A DNA stretch of 15,680 bases from Gemmatimonadota bacterium (GTDB lineage: Bacteria > Gemmatimonadota > Gemmatimonadetes > Gemmatimonadales > GWC2-71-9), in NCBI GenBank assembly GCA_025360265.1, contig JANYCP010000074.1, positions 1 to 15,680 of the forward strand, written 5' to 3'. The position numbers were made by a program, and so were the translations under genes. The stretch's first letter is position 1, and each line of letters starts with the position of its first letter. Under the pieces are notes generated by a model. It had not been told where the DNA came from. It made no database searches and saw nothing but the letters and a program-made list of their open reading frames with translations. Positions 1-7,000 of this stretch are shown here, piece by piece.

Positions 1-394
1 CGATCGATCCCGCCGGTATCACGACGCGGTTGCCGTCGAGCACGTCGGTGGTGACGGTTGCACGGATCGGATCGCCCGGACCGTTGTAGCCGGAGTGGAT
101 CGAATCGATGAGTGTCGTGCGAATGTCGGTACCCGATTCAAGCGTGCCGCGACCTTGCGGTGCTGACGGGGGTGCGTTCGGCCTCGACGGCGACGGCGGC
201 GGTGCCGGGCGGGCAGGACGACGCGGAGCCGGCGGTGGTACCGCGGCCACAAACACGGTCTCTGGGGACACGGCGCGCGGCGCGTCGTTCATTGTGGTTG
301 GGTTGAGGCTGTCACCCGGGCCGGCGGCGGCTGGCTTGCCGCCGCAGGCAGCAAGCACGGCGAGCGAGAGCACTACGGTCGTGTAACGAGTCAT
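1..394 (-). CDS. Proline-rich lipoprotein with VirB10/TrbI-like C-terminal segment (partial, runs off left edge)
   Basis: Translating the minus strand from the ATG at 394 gives 131 residues with no stop before the window edge, so the 3' end is missing. Residues 1-17 form a lipoprotein signal with a lipobox L14-A15-A16-C17 followed by GG, predicting a lipid-anchored envelope protein. Residues 52-80 are a proline-rich linker (VPPPAPRRP and similar). From about residue 83 the pattern GTLESGTDIRTTLIDSIHS, then a Gly-Pro rich turn, RATVTTDV and VIPAGS, resembles the start of the VirB10/TrbI beta domain, where IPxGS is typical. That similarity is by eye only. The gene lies 90 bases downstream of the fur-like gene on the same strand and has its own ribosome binding site, so it is probably a separate translation unit. 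No other conjugation gene is visible, so a role in type IV secretion should not be assumed. It may be a stand-alone envelope protein. Confidence 0.75.
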   Translation of the reverse strand, partial: MTRYTTVVLSLAVLAACGGKPAAAGPGDSLNPTTMNDAPRAVSPETVFVAAVPPPAPRRPARPAPPPSPSRPNAPPSAPQGRGTLESGTDIRTTLIDSIHSGYNGPGDPIRATVTTDVLDGNRVVIPAGSI

Positions 395-401
395 CGTCCA
401 G

Positions 402-406
402 CTCCT
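402..406 (-). promoter_or_regulatory. Ribosome binding site of the lipoprotein gene
   Basis: The minus strand reads AGGAG here, 7 bases upstream of the ATG at 394. It is one of the few clear Shine-Dalgarno sequences in the window and supports the chosen start. Confidence 0.7.
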
Positions 407-481
407 GGTTGTGTGGCGCGGCGCTGCTAATCGAAACGTGGCGCTGACTGGGAGGACGAGTGAGGGGGGAGAGGCAACACA

Positions 482-494
482 CGCTCAGGATGAC
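482..494. repeat. Fragment of dispersed repeat GTCATCCTGAGCG at the 3' end of the fur-like gene
   Basis: On the minus strand this reads GTCATCCTGAGCG. It is identical over 13 bases to the outer ends of the inverted repeat at 8041-8174. The last two codons and the stop of the Fur-like protein (Ser-Ser-stop, TCA TCC TGA) are read from this sequence. Beyond 13 bases the similarity stops, so this is a fragment or a chance-assisted match rather than a full copy. Confidence 0.6.
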
Positions 495-979
495 GGGGTC
501 GCCCGAAACCGCCCCACCGTGGCGGCATCCGCATCCCGGCAGGCGCGGCACAGCCCGCGAATCTCGACCCGATGGGCATGGTGCTGGAACCCCTGTTCGT
601 CGGCAATCATCGGGAGGGCGCGCTCGAAGCGTTCGGTGGAAAACTCCGTGACCCGCCCGCATCGTGAGCAGATCAGGTGGCCATTCTGTCCGGGAGACAG
701 CAGCGGCTCAAACCGCTTGAATCCTTCGCCGAAATCGTGACGGCGCACCAGGCCACTTTCCACCAGCATGTCGAGCGAGCGATACACGGTGGCGGTGCCC
801 ACGTTGTGCCCCCGCTCGCGCAATCGCCGCTCGACGCCGTCCACCGAAAGCAGTTCACCACCGGCAAAGACGGCGCGAGCCACCATGTCACGCTGGCGGG
901 TGATGGGCAGATGACGTTCTCGCAGCCAGCGATGAAACCGCTCGAACAATCGCTCGGCTGCGCCGTCCGCTTCAGGCAT
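485..979 (-). CDS. Fur-family metal-responsive transcriptional regulator
   Basis: This 164-residue cytoplasmic DNA-binding repressor belongs to the Fur/Zur/PerR family. Residues 20-80 form the winged helix, with the recognition-helix signature TVYRSLDMLVESGLV at 64-78. The dimerisation domain follows, with HLICSRCG at 101-108 and LCRAC at 143-147. This gives two CxxC pairs (C104/C107 and C144/C147), the structural zinc site of four-cysteine Fur proteins. The usual HHDHLIC block reads QNGHLIC (98-104), so only the last histidine of the regulatory-site cluster is kept. Further histidines sit at 133, 134 and 136. The start overlaps the preceding gene by 8 bases (972-979), indicating translational coupling in a three-gene operon. 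Which metal or signal it senses cannot be read from the sequence. No classical Fur box was seen in the short upstream regions. The C-terminal tail from about residue 150 is non-conserved and ends in repeat-derived codons. Confidence 0.93.
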   Translation of the reverse strand: MPEADGAAERLFERFHRWLRERHLPITRQRDMVARAVFAGGELLSVDGVERRLRERGHNVGTATVYRSLDMLVESGLVRRHDFGEGFKRFEPLLSPGQNGHLICSRCGRVTEFSTERFERALPMIADEQGFQHHAHRVEIRGLCRACRDADAATVGRFRATPSS

Positions 980-1373
980 CGTCGAGGGGAAGTTCGTAGA
1001 CGTCCGGCGGGAACCATCGCGTGACTTCCACTAGCACCGGTGGCTCCTCGTCGTCGGCCCGTACCGGCACGAGGGCGAGAAGTTCCTGCAACGCCTCGAG
1101 CGGACCCGTGCCGACTTCGTCCAGCTGCGACACGAAACCACCGCGTTGCCTTCCCTTGATCGTCGCGGTATAGGTGGCGGTGTAGATCTGGCGCCGGTCG
1201 CCGGTGACGCGACTCAGGACTGCGGTGCCGAACTCTTTCTGGTCGCGGCGCAACACGCGAAAGACCCATACGCCGTCGATCTCGGTGACGGGCATCTGTT
1301 CGCGAATCGCGGTCGCCAACCGTTGCCAATGCGGCGAATCACCGGGGACATCGGGAGCGAATGTGTTCAGCAT
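972..1373 (-). CDS. Conserved-looking hypothetical protein, 133 residues
   Basis: I do not recognise a family. I chose the ATG at 1373 (MLNTFAPDVPG...) because it overlaps the stop of the upstream gene by 7 bases, the same coupling style seen at the next junction. A longer reading from 1493 would lie deep inside the upstream gene. The protein is soluble, with no signal peptide, membrane segment or cysteines. It has an amphipathic N-terminal helix around residues 14-27. A probable beta-rich centre follows (GVWVFRVLRR, TAVLSRVTGDRRQIYTATYTATIKG), then a short helix (GPLEALQELLALV). The acidic C-terminus is rich in Pro, Glu and Asp. Alternating hydrophobic strands suggest a small alpha/beta domain. 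It sits between the TIGR00300-like enzyme and the Fur-family gene and is probably co-transcribed with both. Function is unknown. Confidence 0.75.
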   Translation of the reverse strand: MLNTFAPDVPGDSPHWQRLATAIREQMPVTEIDGVWVFRVLRRDQKEFGTAVLSRVTGDRRQIYTATYTATIKGRQRGGFVSQLDEVGTGPLEALQELLALVPVRADDEEPPVLVEVTRWFPPDVYELPLDDA

Positions 1374-2437
1374 TTTTCGAGATACATCCGGAGAATATGC
1401 ATGAAATCCTGCGCGTTGGTCACCACACCAAAGGCCTGGTGCGTGCCGCGATCCTTGAGCTTGTTCACCACGAACTCGGTCTGGTCGACGCAAATGGTCA
1501 GCAGCGGTTCGGGTCGGCCATCGCTGGTGTGGGTGTGGAACGCAGGCAGCATGTTCCCCACGGCGATCGCGTGCAACGCGGTGGCAACGAATACCGCACC
1601 GGTTGCTCGAACCGTGTGCTCCCGCATCGCATCCTGCGCTCCCAGCGAATCGGTAATGACTTCAGGCAATGGGCCATCATCGCGGATCGAACCGGCGAGT
1701 ACATAGGGAATCTTCTCGGTCACCAGCGCGTGCATGATGCCGGACGTGACCATGCCAGACGAAACCGCCGCCTCAATCGATCCAACGCGGCGCACCGCGT
1801 TGATCGCCCGCATGTGCGTCCCATGACCGCCTTGCGTTGGTCGGCCGGCGTTGTCCATGCCGAGGGTGGTGCCGAAAATTGCCGCCTCGATGTCATGGAC
1901 CGCGACAGCGTTGCCGGCGAGCACTGCCTGCACGTAGCCGTTCCGGATCAGCCACTCGAAGTCGTTGCGCGCGCGTGAGTGGACCAGAGCCGGGCCGGTG
2001 ATCCAGAGCACGTATCCGCCATGATCCTTTTCATCCTGAAGGCGCCGGGCCAGATCTTCGTAGTTGACGGGGCGCTCACGCGAGACCTCGGTCCCCATGA
2101 ACTGGAACTCATTGACGCCACGGCTCCCGCCAAGAAATCCCTCGGTATACACGACGACGCCTTCCTTGCCGTGCTCGTCGAAAGCGGTGAGCACCAAGTC
2201 GCCGCGACAGACTCGGCGCGGTTCCACCGTTTCGAGCCCGGCGCCGCGCAGGACAATGGCGCAGTCCATCCGGGGACGGGTCGGCGCGTGCCAGCCGGTC
2301 TTGGTGTGGACGTAAGTCGGCAGGTTCGAGGTCGAGAAGAAGCCTTCCGGGAGAACGCCGTCAGCCGGTGCTGGCGCAAAGGTCGCCTGAGCGGCCCCGG
2401 GAAATGGCGGCTGCGAAAGATCGGGTAGCCAAGTCAT
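1367..2437 (-). CDS. TIGR00300-family protein (LOR/SDH domain, alternative ornithine cyclodeaminase-like)
   Basis: This 356-residue cytoplasmic enzyme matches by eye the TIGR00300 family. The family is known from archaea, from the C-terminal part of cyanobacterial AgrE/ArgZ, and from the region shared with lysine-ketoglutarate reductase/saccharopine dehydrogenase proteins. Some members act as an NAD-dependent ornithine cyclodeaminase converting ornithine to proline and ammonia. Recognisable blocks in order are FSTSNLPTYVH near residue 33, an FMGTEVSRERP block near 110, GYVQAVLAGNAVAVHDIE near 165, GTTLGMD, a GGHGTHMRAINAVRRVGSI block near 205, and VLAGSIRDDGPLPEVITDS near 245. The LAGNA and GSIRDDGPLP blocks are the most characteristic. 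The length is somewhat short for a stand-alone member. It is the first gene of an operon with an unknown and a Fur-family regulator, and lies divergent to a TonB receptor. Ornithine cyclodeaminase activity is inferred from family only; other NAD-linked amino-acid chemistry is possible. Confidence 0.8.
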   Translation of the reverse strand: MTWLPDLSQPPFPGAAQATFAPAPADGVLPEGFFSTSNLPTYVHTKTGWHAPTRPRMDCAIVLRGAGLETVEPRRVCRGDLVLTAFDEHGKEGVVVYTEGFLGGSRGVNEFQFMGTEVSRERPVNYEDLARRLQDEKDHGGYVLWITGPALVHSRARNDFEWLIRNGYVQAVLAGNAVAVHDIEAAIFGTTLGMDNAGRPTQGGHGTHMRAINAVRRVGSIEAAVSSGMVTSGIMHALVTEKIPYVLAGSIRDDGPLPEVITDSLGAQDAMREHTVRATGAVFVATALHAIAVGNMLPAFHTHTSDGRPEPLLTICVDQTEFVVNKLKDRGTHQAFGVVTNAQDFMHILRMYLEKC

Positions 2438-2494
2438 CTGGGTGGAAAGTTAGGCCTTGCTCGAGCCACCGCCAAGGCGACACGTTTCCCGCCC
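2438..2494. promoter_or_regulatory. Compact divergent intergenic region between the TIGR00300 operon and the TonB receptor
   Basis: Only 57 bases separate the two divergent start codons, so any promoters must overlap each other or the coding sequences. Neither start has a clear Shine-Dalgarno sequence. A 6-bp dyad (GCCTTG at 2454-2459, CAAGGC at 2473-2478) is the only symmetry I see and is too short to call an operator. No convincing -35/-10 pair or Fur box was found. The regulatory role is inferred purely from gene orientation. Confidence 0.3.
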
Positions 2495-4591
2495 ATGCGC
2501 GTCGCCCTCCGTCATCTCGCTCTGGTCCTGGTCCCGGTCGCAGGGGTCGCCGCCCAGATTCCCGATTCCACGGCACGTCTGCCCGAAATCAAGGTGACGG
2601 TGACACGCGCTGCCTCGCCGCTTTCGCATCTCGGCGCCGCAGTGTCTGTCGTCGATTCGACGACGATACATCGCGGTCGCGTCGCGACGAAGCTCGACGA
2701 ATCGCTCGCCTGGGTGCCGGGCGTGGTGTCGCAGGATCGCGGCAACTATTCCGTGGATCAGCGCATATCGATTCGCGGATTCGGTTCGCGTTCCAACTTT
2801 GGTCTGCGTGGCATCAAAGTGTTGCTCGACGGCGTGCCGCAGACGTTGCCCGACGGACAGAGCCAGCTCACTAACCTCAATCTCTCGCTGGTCAACCGCA
2901 TCGAAGTGCTCCGGGGCGGCGCATCCGCGCTCTATGGCAATGCATCGGGCGGCGTACTGTCGTTCACAACGGTTACGACACCGAGCGATCCTTGGTCGTT
3001 CACTGCCCGCGGCGAAGGTGGCACGTTCGGGACATCGAAGGAAGAGCTCATCGCGAGCGGTCGCGCTGGTGATTTGGGCGCTACGATCGCAGCATCGCGC
3101 CTCTCCACCGACGGCTATCGTCAGCAAAGCGCCGCGGAACAACGTCGGCTCAACCTCGGCGTTGACTGGATCGCGACACCAAACACGGTGTTCACCGTTC
3201 GCTTCGCGACGGCCGATGACCCGCACGCGCGGAATCCGGGCGCACTGACGGCTGCAGAGTATGCTGCGAACCCCGATTCAGCATCGGCCGTCAACATCCG
3301 GCGCGGCGCAGACAAGGCAGTCACCCAGACGCAGATGGCGGTTGGTCTCCGCCACGACGGGGAACGTATCCACTGGGATGCCACGCTGTTCGGCCTCATG
3401 CGAGGACTGCAGAATCCGTTGGCGACGCCACCACCAGCACCCACCAATAGCGTCGAAGGCACGTGGGTGACGATCGATCGGAGTCTCGGCGGTGCTCGGG
3501 TCAGCGCCACCATCGATCTCAACGGACCGTCGGTTACTTCCGGGATCGACTTCCAGAGCCTGAAGGACAACCGCAGCAATCGACGAAGCGTGAGTGGCGC
3601 GAAGACCGACACGTTACTCCTCGATCAGGCCGAGGCAGTCGCGGAGAAGGCGGCCTTTGCACAATTGACCTGGCCGCTGAGTGAACGGTTCACCTTTCGG
3701 GCAGGCGCGCGCCGTGACGTCAGCAACTTCGACGTGACGGATCATTTTCTCAGTGACGGCAACGCGACCGCCACGCGTACTATGTCGGCGATGAGCGGCA
3801 ACGCCGGCTTGGCGATGCGCATTGGCTCCCGGCTGACGGCGTTCAGCGACATTGCCACCGTGTTCGAAACGCCCACGACGACGGAACTCGCCAATCGCCC
3901 AGACGGCGCCGGCGGATTCAACCCCGATCTCAATCCGCAGCGCAGCGTGACAAAAGAGATTGGCTTGCGTGCGCGCACTGGGCGCATTTCACTCGACGCC
4001 GCTGTCTATCACACCATCACTAACGACGCGATCGTGCCGTACAGCGAGGTCAGCGGCCGCGCCTATTTCCGGAACGTTGGCCGCACCAGAACACAGGGAG
4101 TCGAAGCGAGCGTTGCACTCACGCTTCGCCCGGGTCTCGCGCTGCTCGGCACATGGACCTTCACCGACGCGGTGTTCACCGACTACAAGGTCGTATCGCC
4201 CACCTCGACCGACACACTGGATGGCCACCGCCTGGCGGGTTTGCCGCGCAGCATCGCCCGGCTTGGCCTGCGCGGATCGCTCGGTCGCGGCTTCTCAATC
4301 GACATCGATCAGGCCTTTTCGTCGATGATGTTCGCCGATGACGACAACAAGATCACCATCGATGGCTGGGCTGGTGGTGTCACCGGAGCACGGCTGATGT
4401 GGCAGGGATCTGTTGGCCGGATGAGCTGGGCGCCGTTCATCGCCGCCACGAATCTTTTCAATCGCAGGTATGTCGGATCTGTGACGAGCAACGGAGCGGC
4501 GGGAAGGGTCTTCGAACCCGCGGCGGGACGGGGGATTTACGTGGGAGCGTCGTTAGCCGCAAACGGAAGAGATCTCTCTTCACATCAATGA
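2495..4591 (+). CDS. TonB-dependent outer-membrane receptor
   Basis: This 698-residue precursor forms a beta-barrel that imports ligands (often iron-siderophore complexes, vitamin B12 or sugars) using TonB energy. Residues 1-20 are a signal peptide (LALVLVPVAGVAA, cleavage before Q21). A TonB-box-like stretch, PEIKVTVTR, lies at 30-38. The plug domain spans about 40-160 and includes RISIRGFGSRSNFGLRGIKV, LLDGVPQTLPDGQ and IEVLRGGASALYGNASGGV. The remainder is the barrel, with many alternating-residue strands. Conserved late blocks include ITNDAIVPY, the RTRTQGVEASV block near 530 and ATNLFNRRYVGS near 650. The extreme C-terminus has a short extension beyond the expected terminal strand (GIYVGASLA) instead of a final Phe. 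The gene is divergent from a fur-containing operon, which hints at metal uptake, but the ligand cannot be told from the sequence. Its end overlaps the priA end by 12 bases, tail to tail. Confidence 0.93.
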   Translation: MRVALRHLALVLVPVAGVAAQIPDSTARLPEIKVTVTRAASPLSHLGAAVSVVDSTTIHRGRVATKLDESLAWVPGVVSQDRGNYSVDQRISIRGFGSRSNFGLRGIKVLLDGVPQTLPDGQSQLTNLNLSLVNRIEVLRGGASALYGNASGGVLSFTTVTTPSDPWSFTARGEGGTFGTSKEELIASGRAGDLGATIAASRLSTDGYRQQSAAEQRRLNLGVDWIATPNTVFTVRFATADDPHARNPGALTAAEYAANPDSASAVNIRRGADKAVTQTQMAVGLRHDGERIHWDATLFGLMRGLQNPLATPPPAPTNSVEGTWVTIDRSLGGARVSATIDLNGPSVTSGIDFQSLKDNRSNRRSVSGAKTDTLLLDQAEAVAEKAAFAQLTWPLSERFTFRAGARRDVSNFDVTDHFLSDGNATATRTMSAMSGNAGLAMRIGSRLTAFSDIATVFETPTTTELANRPDGAGGFNPDLNPQRSVTKEIGLRARTGRISLDAAVYHTITNDAIVPYSEVSGRAYFRNVGRTRTQGVEASVALTLRPGLALLGTWTFTDAVFTDYKVVSPTSTDTLDGHRLAGLPRSIARLGLRGSLGRGFSIDIDQAFSSMMFADDDNKITIDGWAGGVTGARLMWQGSVGRMSWAPFIAATNLFNRRYVGSVTSNGAAGRVFEPAAGRGIYVGASLAANGRDLSSHQ

Positions 4592-7000
4592 CACCGGATC
4601 TCTATCCACGCTGATTCTCACTCCACCCCGCTCCCCTCCTAGCCTTGGCGCCGCCGTCCTCACCCACCGGCCGAGGGCCTGCGGCGGCCCCTTCAGGATG
4701 AGGTGGACGCGCCACCGATCCTTGATCCGTTCAATGGGACATGGCGCCGGCCCGAGCACGAGCAACGGTAATTCATTCTTGGCGATGATCCGCTCGCACC
4801 AGGTGGCGAGTGCACTCGCACGGGCGTTCACCGCGGCGAGATCCTCGCCACTGAGCACCAGATGCACCAATGACGTATGCGGCGGATACGCCGGCGAACG
4901 CCGCAACTCAGTTTCGGCCGCCAGAAATCCTTCGGCGTCATGCTGTGCGGCAAACACGACGGCCGCGTGCTCCGGTTGTCTCGTCTGCACCAGCACTCGC
5001 CCACCCTTCGGCCCACGTCCCGCTCGTCCCGCGACCTGTGCGATGAGCTGAAAGGTGCGCTCTGCAGAACGAAAGTCCGGCAGATGCAGCGACGTGTCGG
5101 CGTCAACGACACCGACCAGCGTCACGTTAGGAAAGTCGATTCCTTTGGCAATCATCTGGGTGCCGAGCAACACGTCGATCTCACCGGAGCCAACGCGATC
5201 GAGAATGCGATGGTGCGACCACTTGGTCCCGGTGGTATCCAGATCCATGCGAGCGATTCGCGCCGTCGGAAATCGCTCCGACACCACCCGCTCCAGCTGT
5301 TGCGTACCAGCGCCGATCGCCCTGGTTGTCACGCCACCGCACGCCGCACACGCCTCCGGCATCGGTACGTGATGATCGCAGTAGTGGCAGCGCAACATCT
5401 CCGGGTGACGATGCACCGTGAGCGAAATGCTGCAGTTGGGACACTCCACAACCGTACCGCACGCAGTACACTGGACGAACGACGCCCAGCCGCGGCGATT
5501 GAGGAGCAGGAGCACCTGATTGCCGGCGGTGAGAGTCGCCGTCATGGCATCGTCGAGCCGTTGGGTCCAGGCCATCCCGGAAACACCAGAAACCTGTGGC
5601 GCTTTCCGCACATCAACGATTTCCACTGGCGGCATGGGTCGCGCGGCGACGCGAGTCGGTAGTCGCACGACTTGATTCGCCGCAGAGGCGCGGGTCCATG
5701 ATTCGAGCGAAGGTGTCGCGGTGCCGAGGATCACGGTGGCACCTTCGATCCGTGCCCGCATCGCTGCAACCTCGCGGGCATGATATCGCGGCGTTTCGCT
5801 GTTCTTGTAGCTCGCCTCATGCTCTTCGTCGATCACGATGACGCCGAGATCACGTACTGGTGCGAAGATCGCGGAGCGCGGGCCCACGGCGATGCGCCGT
5901 TCGCCCCGATGGAGCGCTCGCCACGCATCGGCGCGCTCACCGTCGGAGAGCGCGCTGTGCAGCACGGCCACCTGATCGGGGAACATCGCCCGCACTCGAC
6001 CAACGGTCTGCGGAGTGAGCGAGATCTCCGGCACCAGCACAATGGCGCCGCGACCGGCCTCAAGCGCGAGCTTGATCCGTTCGAGATACACCTGCGTCTT
6101 TCCCGAACCGGTAACGCCGAACAGTAGCGCACCAGCCCCTGGGGCGATCTGGTCAAGTGCGGCGAGGGCATCGACCTGATCCGCGGTCAACGCAACCGAT
6201 CGAGCTGGCGGCACGTCACCCGCGAATGGATCGCGCGGCGATTCAATGTCGGCAATTGTTATCAATCCGGCGGACACCAGCGACTTGAGCGGCCCCGGCC
6301 CCGCGCCCGTCAGTTCGAGCAGGTCATTGACCGGGAAGCGGCCACCCCGCTCTTCCAGCGCCTGATAGAGCGCGCGCTGCTTGGGTGAGCGGCCGAACCG
6401 CTTGTCGCGTTCGATCAGCGGAATCGGTGTTCCCTCGATCTGCGCGACGCGCATCGTCGCCATCGCGCCTGCGGTGCTCGGCGACACCACACTCACGGCG
6501 ATCGCGCCAACGCGTTGCAGTCGATCGACCACATCCCAGATTGGGCGCTTGAGCGCGTGCGCCGCGGCTTCAGCGCGGGCGCTGCCGCCACGATCGTGCA
6601 GCCATTCGAGCAGCTTCTCCGCGGTGCCGCCGGCGCGAAATCGGCTGCCTGTGACGACTTCGAGCAGGATGGTAGAGTGACCCCAGAGTGCGGCGGGCAG
6701 CATTGCCCGCAGCACCAGACCAATCGGTGCGCCGTAGTAGCGCGACATCTGGCGGCCCAGTTCGAGCAGCGGCAGTGGCAGTGCCGGCTCGACATCGGGA
6801 ACGCCGAGAATGTCGCGCGCCGCCATCTCGGGCACGGGAACATCGACCGCCGTCACGACTCCGATCCACTCCTGGCGCCGCACCGGAACGACGACGCGCG
6901 CTCCGGGGAGCGCGCGATCAGCAAGAGATGCAGGAATCCGGTAGCGATACGGGTCGGCGAGCGGTAGCGGCAACGCCACCTGGGCAAAGCGTTCAGTCAT
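4580..7000 (-). CDS. priA: Primosomal protein N' (PriA), replication-restart DNA helicase
   Basis: PriA recognises stalled or collapsed replication forks, unwinds the lagging strand with 3'-5' polarity and starts reloading of the replicative helicase. The 806-residue product is longer than E. coli PriA (732). The N-terminal 3' DNA-binding domain begins FAQVALPLPLADPYRYRIP, followed by a winged-helix region. Helicase motifs are all present: Walker A GVTGSGKT at 295-302, DEEH at 391-394, GTATPS at 426-431 and QVAGRAGRG at 655-663. The PriA zinc insertion carries eight cysteines (511, 514, 520, 523, 538, 541, 551, 554) as four CxxC pairs. The start ATG overlaps the stop of the upstream epimerase gene as ATGA, so the two genes are translationally coupled. 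Nothing catalytic appears to be missing. Confidence 0.97.
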   Translation of the reverse strand: MTERFAQVALPLPLADPYRYRIPASLADRALPGARVVVPVRRQEWIGVVTAVDVPVPEMAARDILGVPDVEPALPLPLLELGRQMSRYYGAPIGLVLRAMLPAALWGHSTILLEVVTGSRFRAGGTAEKLLEWLHDRGGSARAEAAAHALKRPIWDVVDRLQRVGAIAVSVVSPSTAGAMATMRVAQIEGTPIPLIERDKRFGRSPKQRALYQALEERGGRFPVNDLLELTGAGPGPLKSLVSAGLITIADIESPRDPFAGDVPPARSVALTADQVDALAALDQIAPGAGALLFGVTGSGKTQVYLERIKLALEAGRGAIVLVPEISLTPQTVGRVRAMFPDQVAVLHSALSDGERADAWRALHRGERRIAVGPRSAIFAPVRDLGVIVIDEEHEASYKNSETPRYHAREVAAMRARIEGATVILGTATPSLESWTRASAANQVVRLPTRVAARPMPPVEIVDVRKAPQVSGVSGMAWTQRLDDAMTATLTAGNQVLLLLNRRGWASFVQCTACGTVVECPNCSISLTVHRHPEMLRCHYCDHHVPMPEACAACGGVTTRAIGAGTQQLERVVSERFPTARIARMDLDTTGTKWSHHRILDRVGSGEIDVLLGTQMIAKGIDFPNVTLVGVVDADTSLHLPDFRSAERTFQLIAQVAGRAGRGPKGGRVLVQTRQPEHAAVVFAAQHDAEGFLAAETELRRSPAYPPHTSLVHLVLSGEDLAAVNARASALATWCERIIAKNELPLLVLGPAPCPIERIKDRWRVHLILKGPPQALGRWVRTAAPRLGGERGGVRISVDRDPVSLM

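Noticed and set aside
673..1329. Alternative minus-strand frame of 218 codons across the fur-like gene and its upstream neighbour
   Set aside because: It covers two better-supported overlapping genes in another frame and has no motif.
2454..2478. Possible operator dyad GCCTTG...CAAGGC
   Set aside because: Six base pairs with 13 bases between them is not rare in GC-rich DNA, and it resembles no known Fur box.
2450..3226. Long minus-strand open frame (258 codons) opposite the TonB receptor
   Set aside because: The plus-strand receptor has a signal peptide and plug motifs. The antisense frame has no recognisable domain and is low-quality in composition.
4877..5662. Plus-strand open frame (261 codons) opposite priA
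   Set aside because: It lies over the zinc insertion and helicase motifs of priA and reads as an Arg/His-rich shadow.
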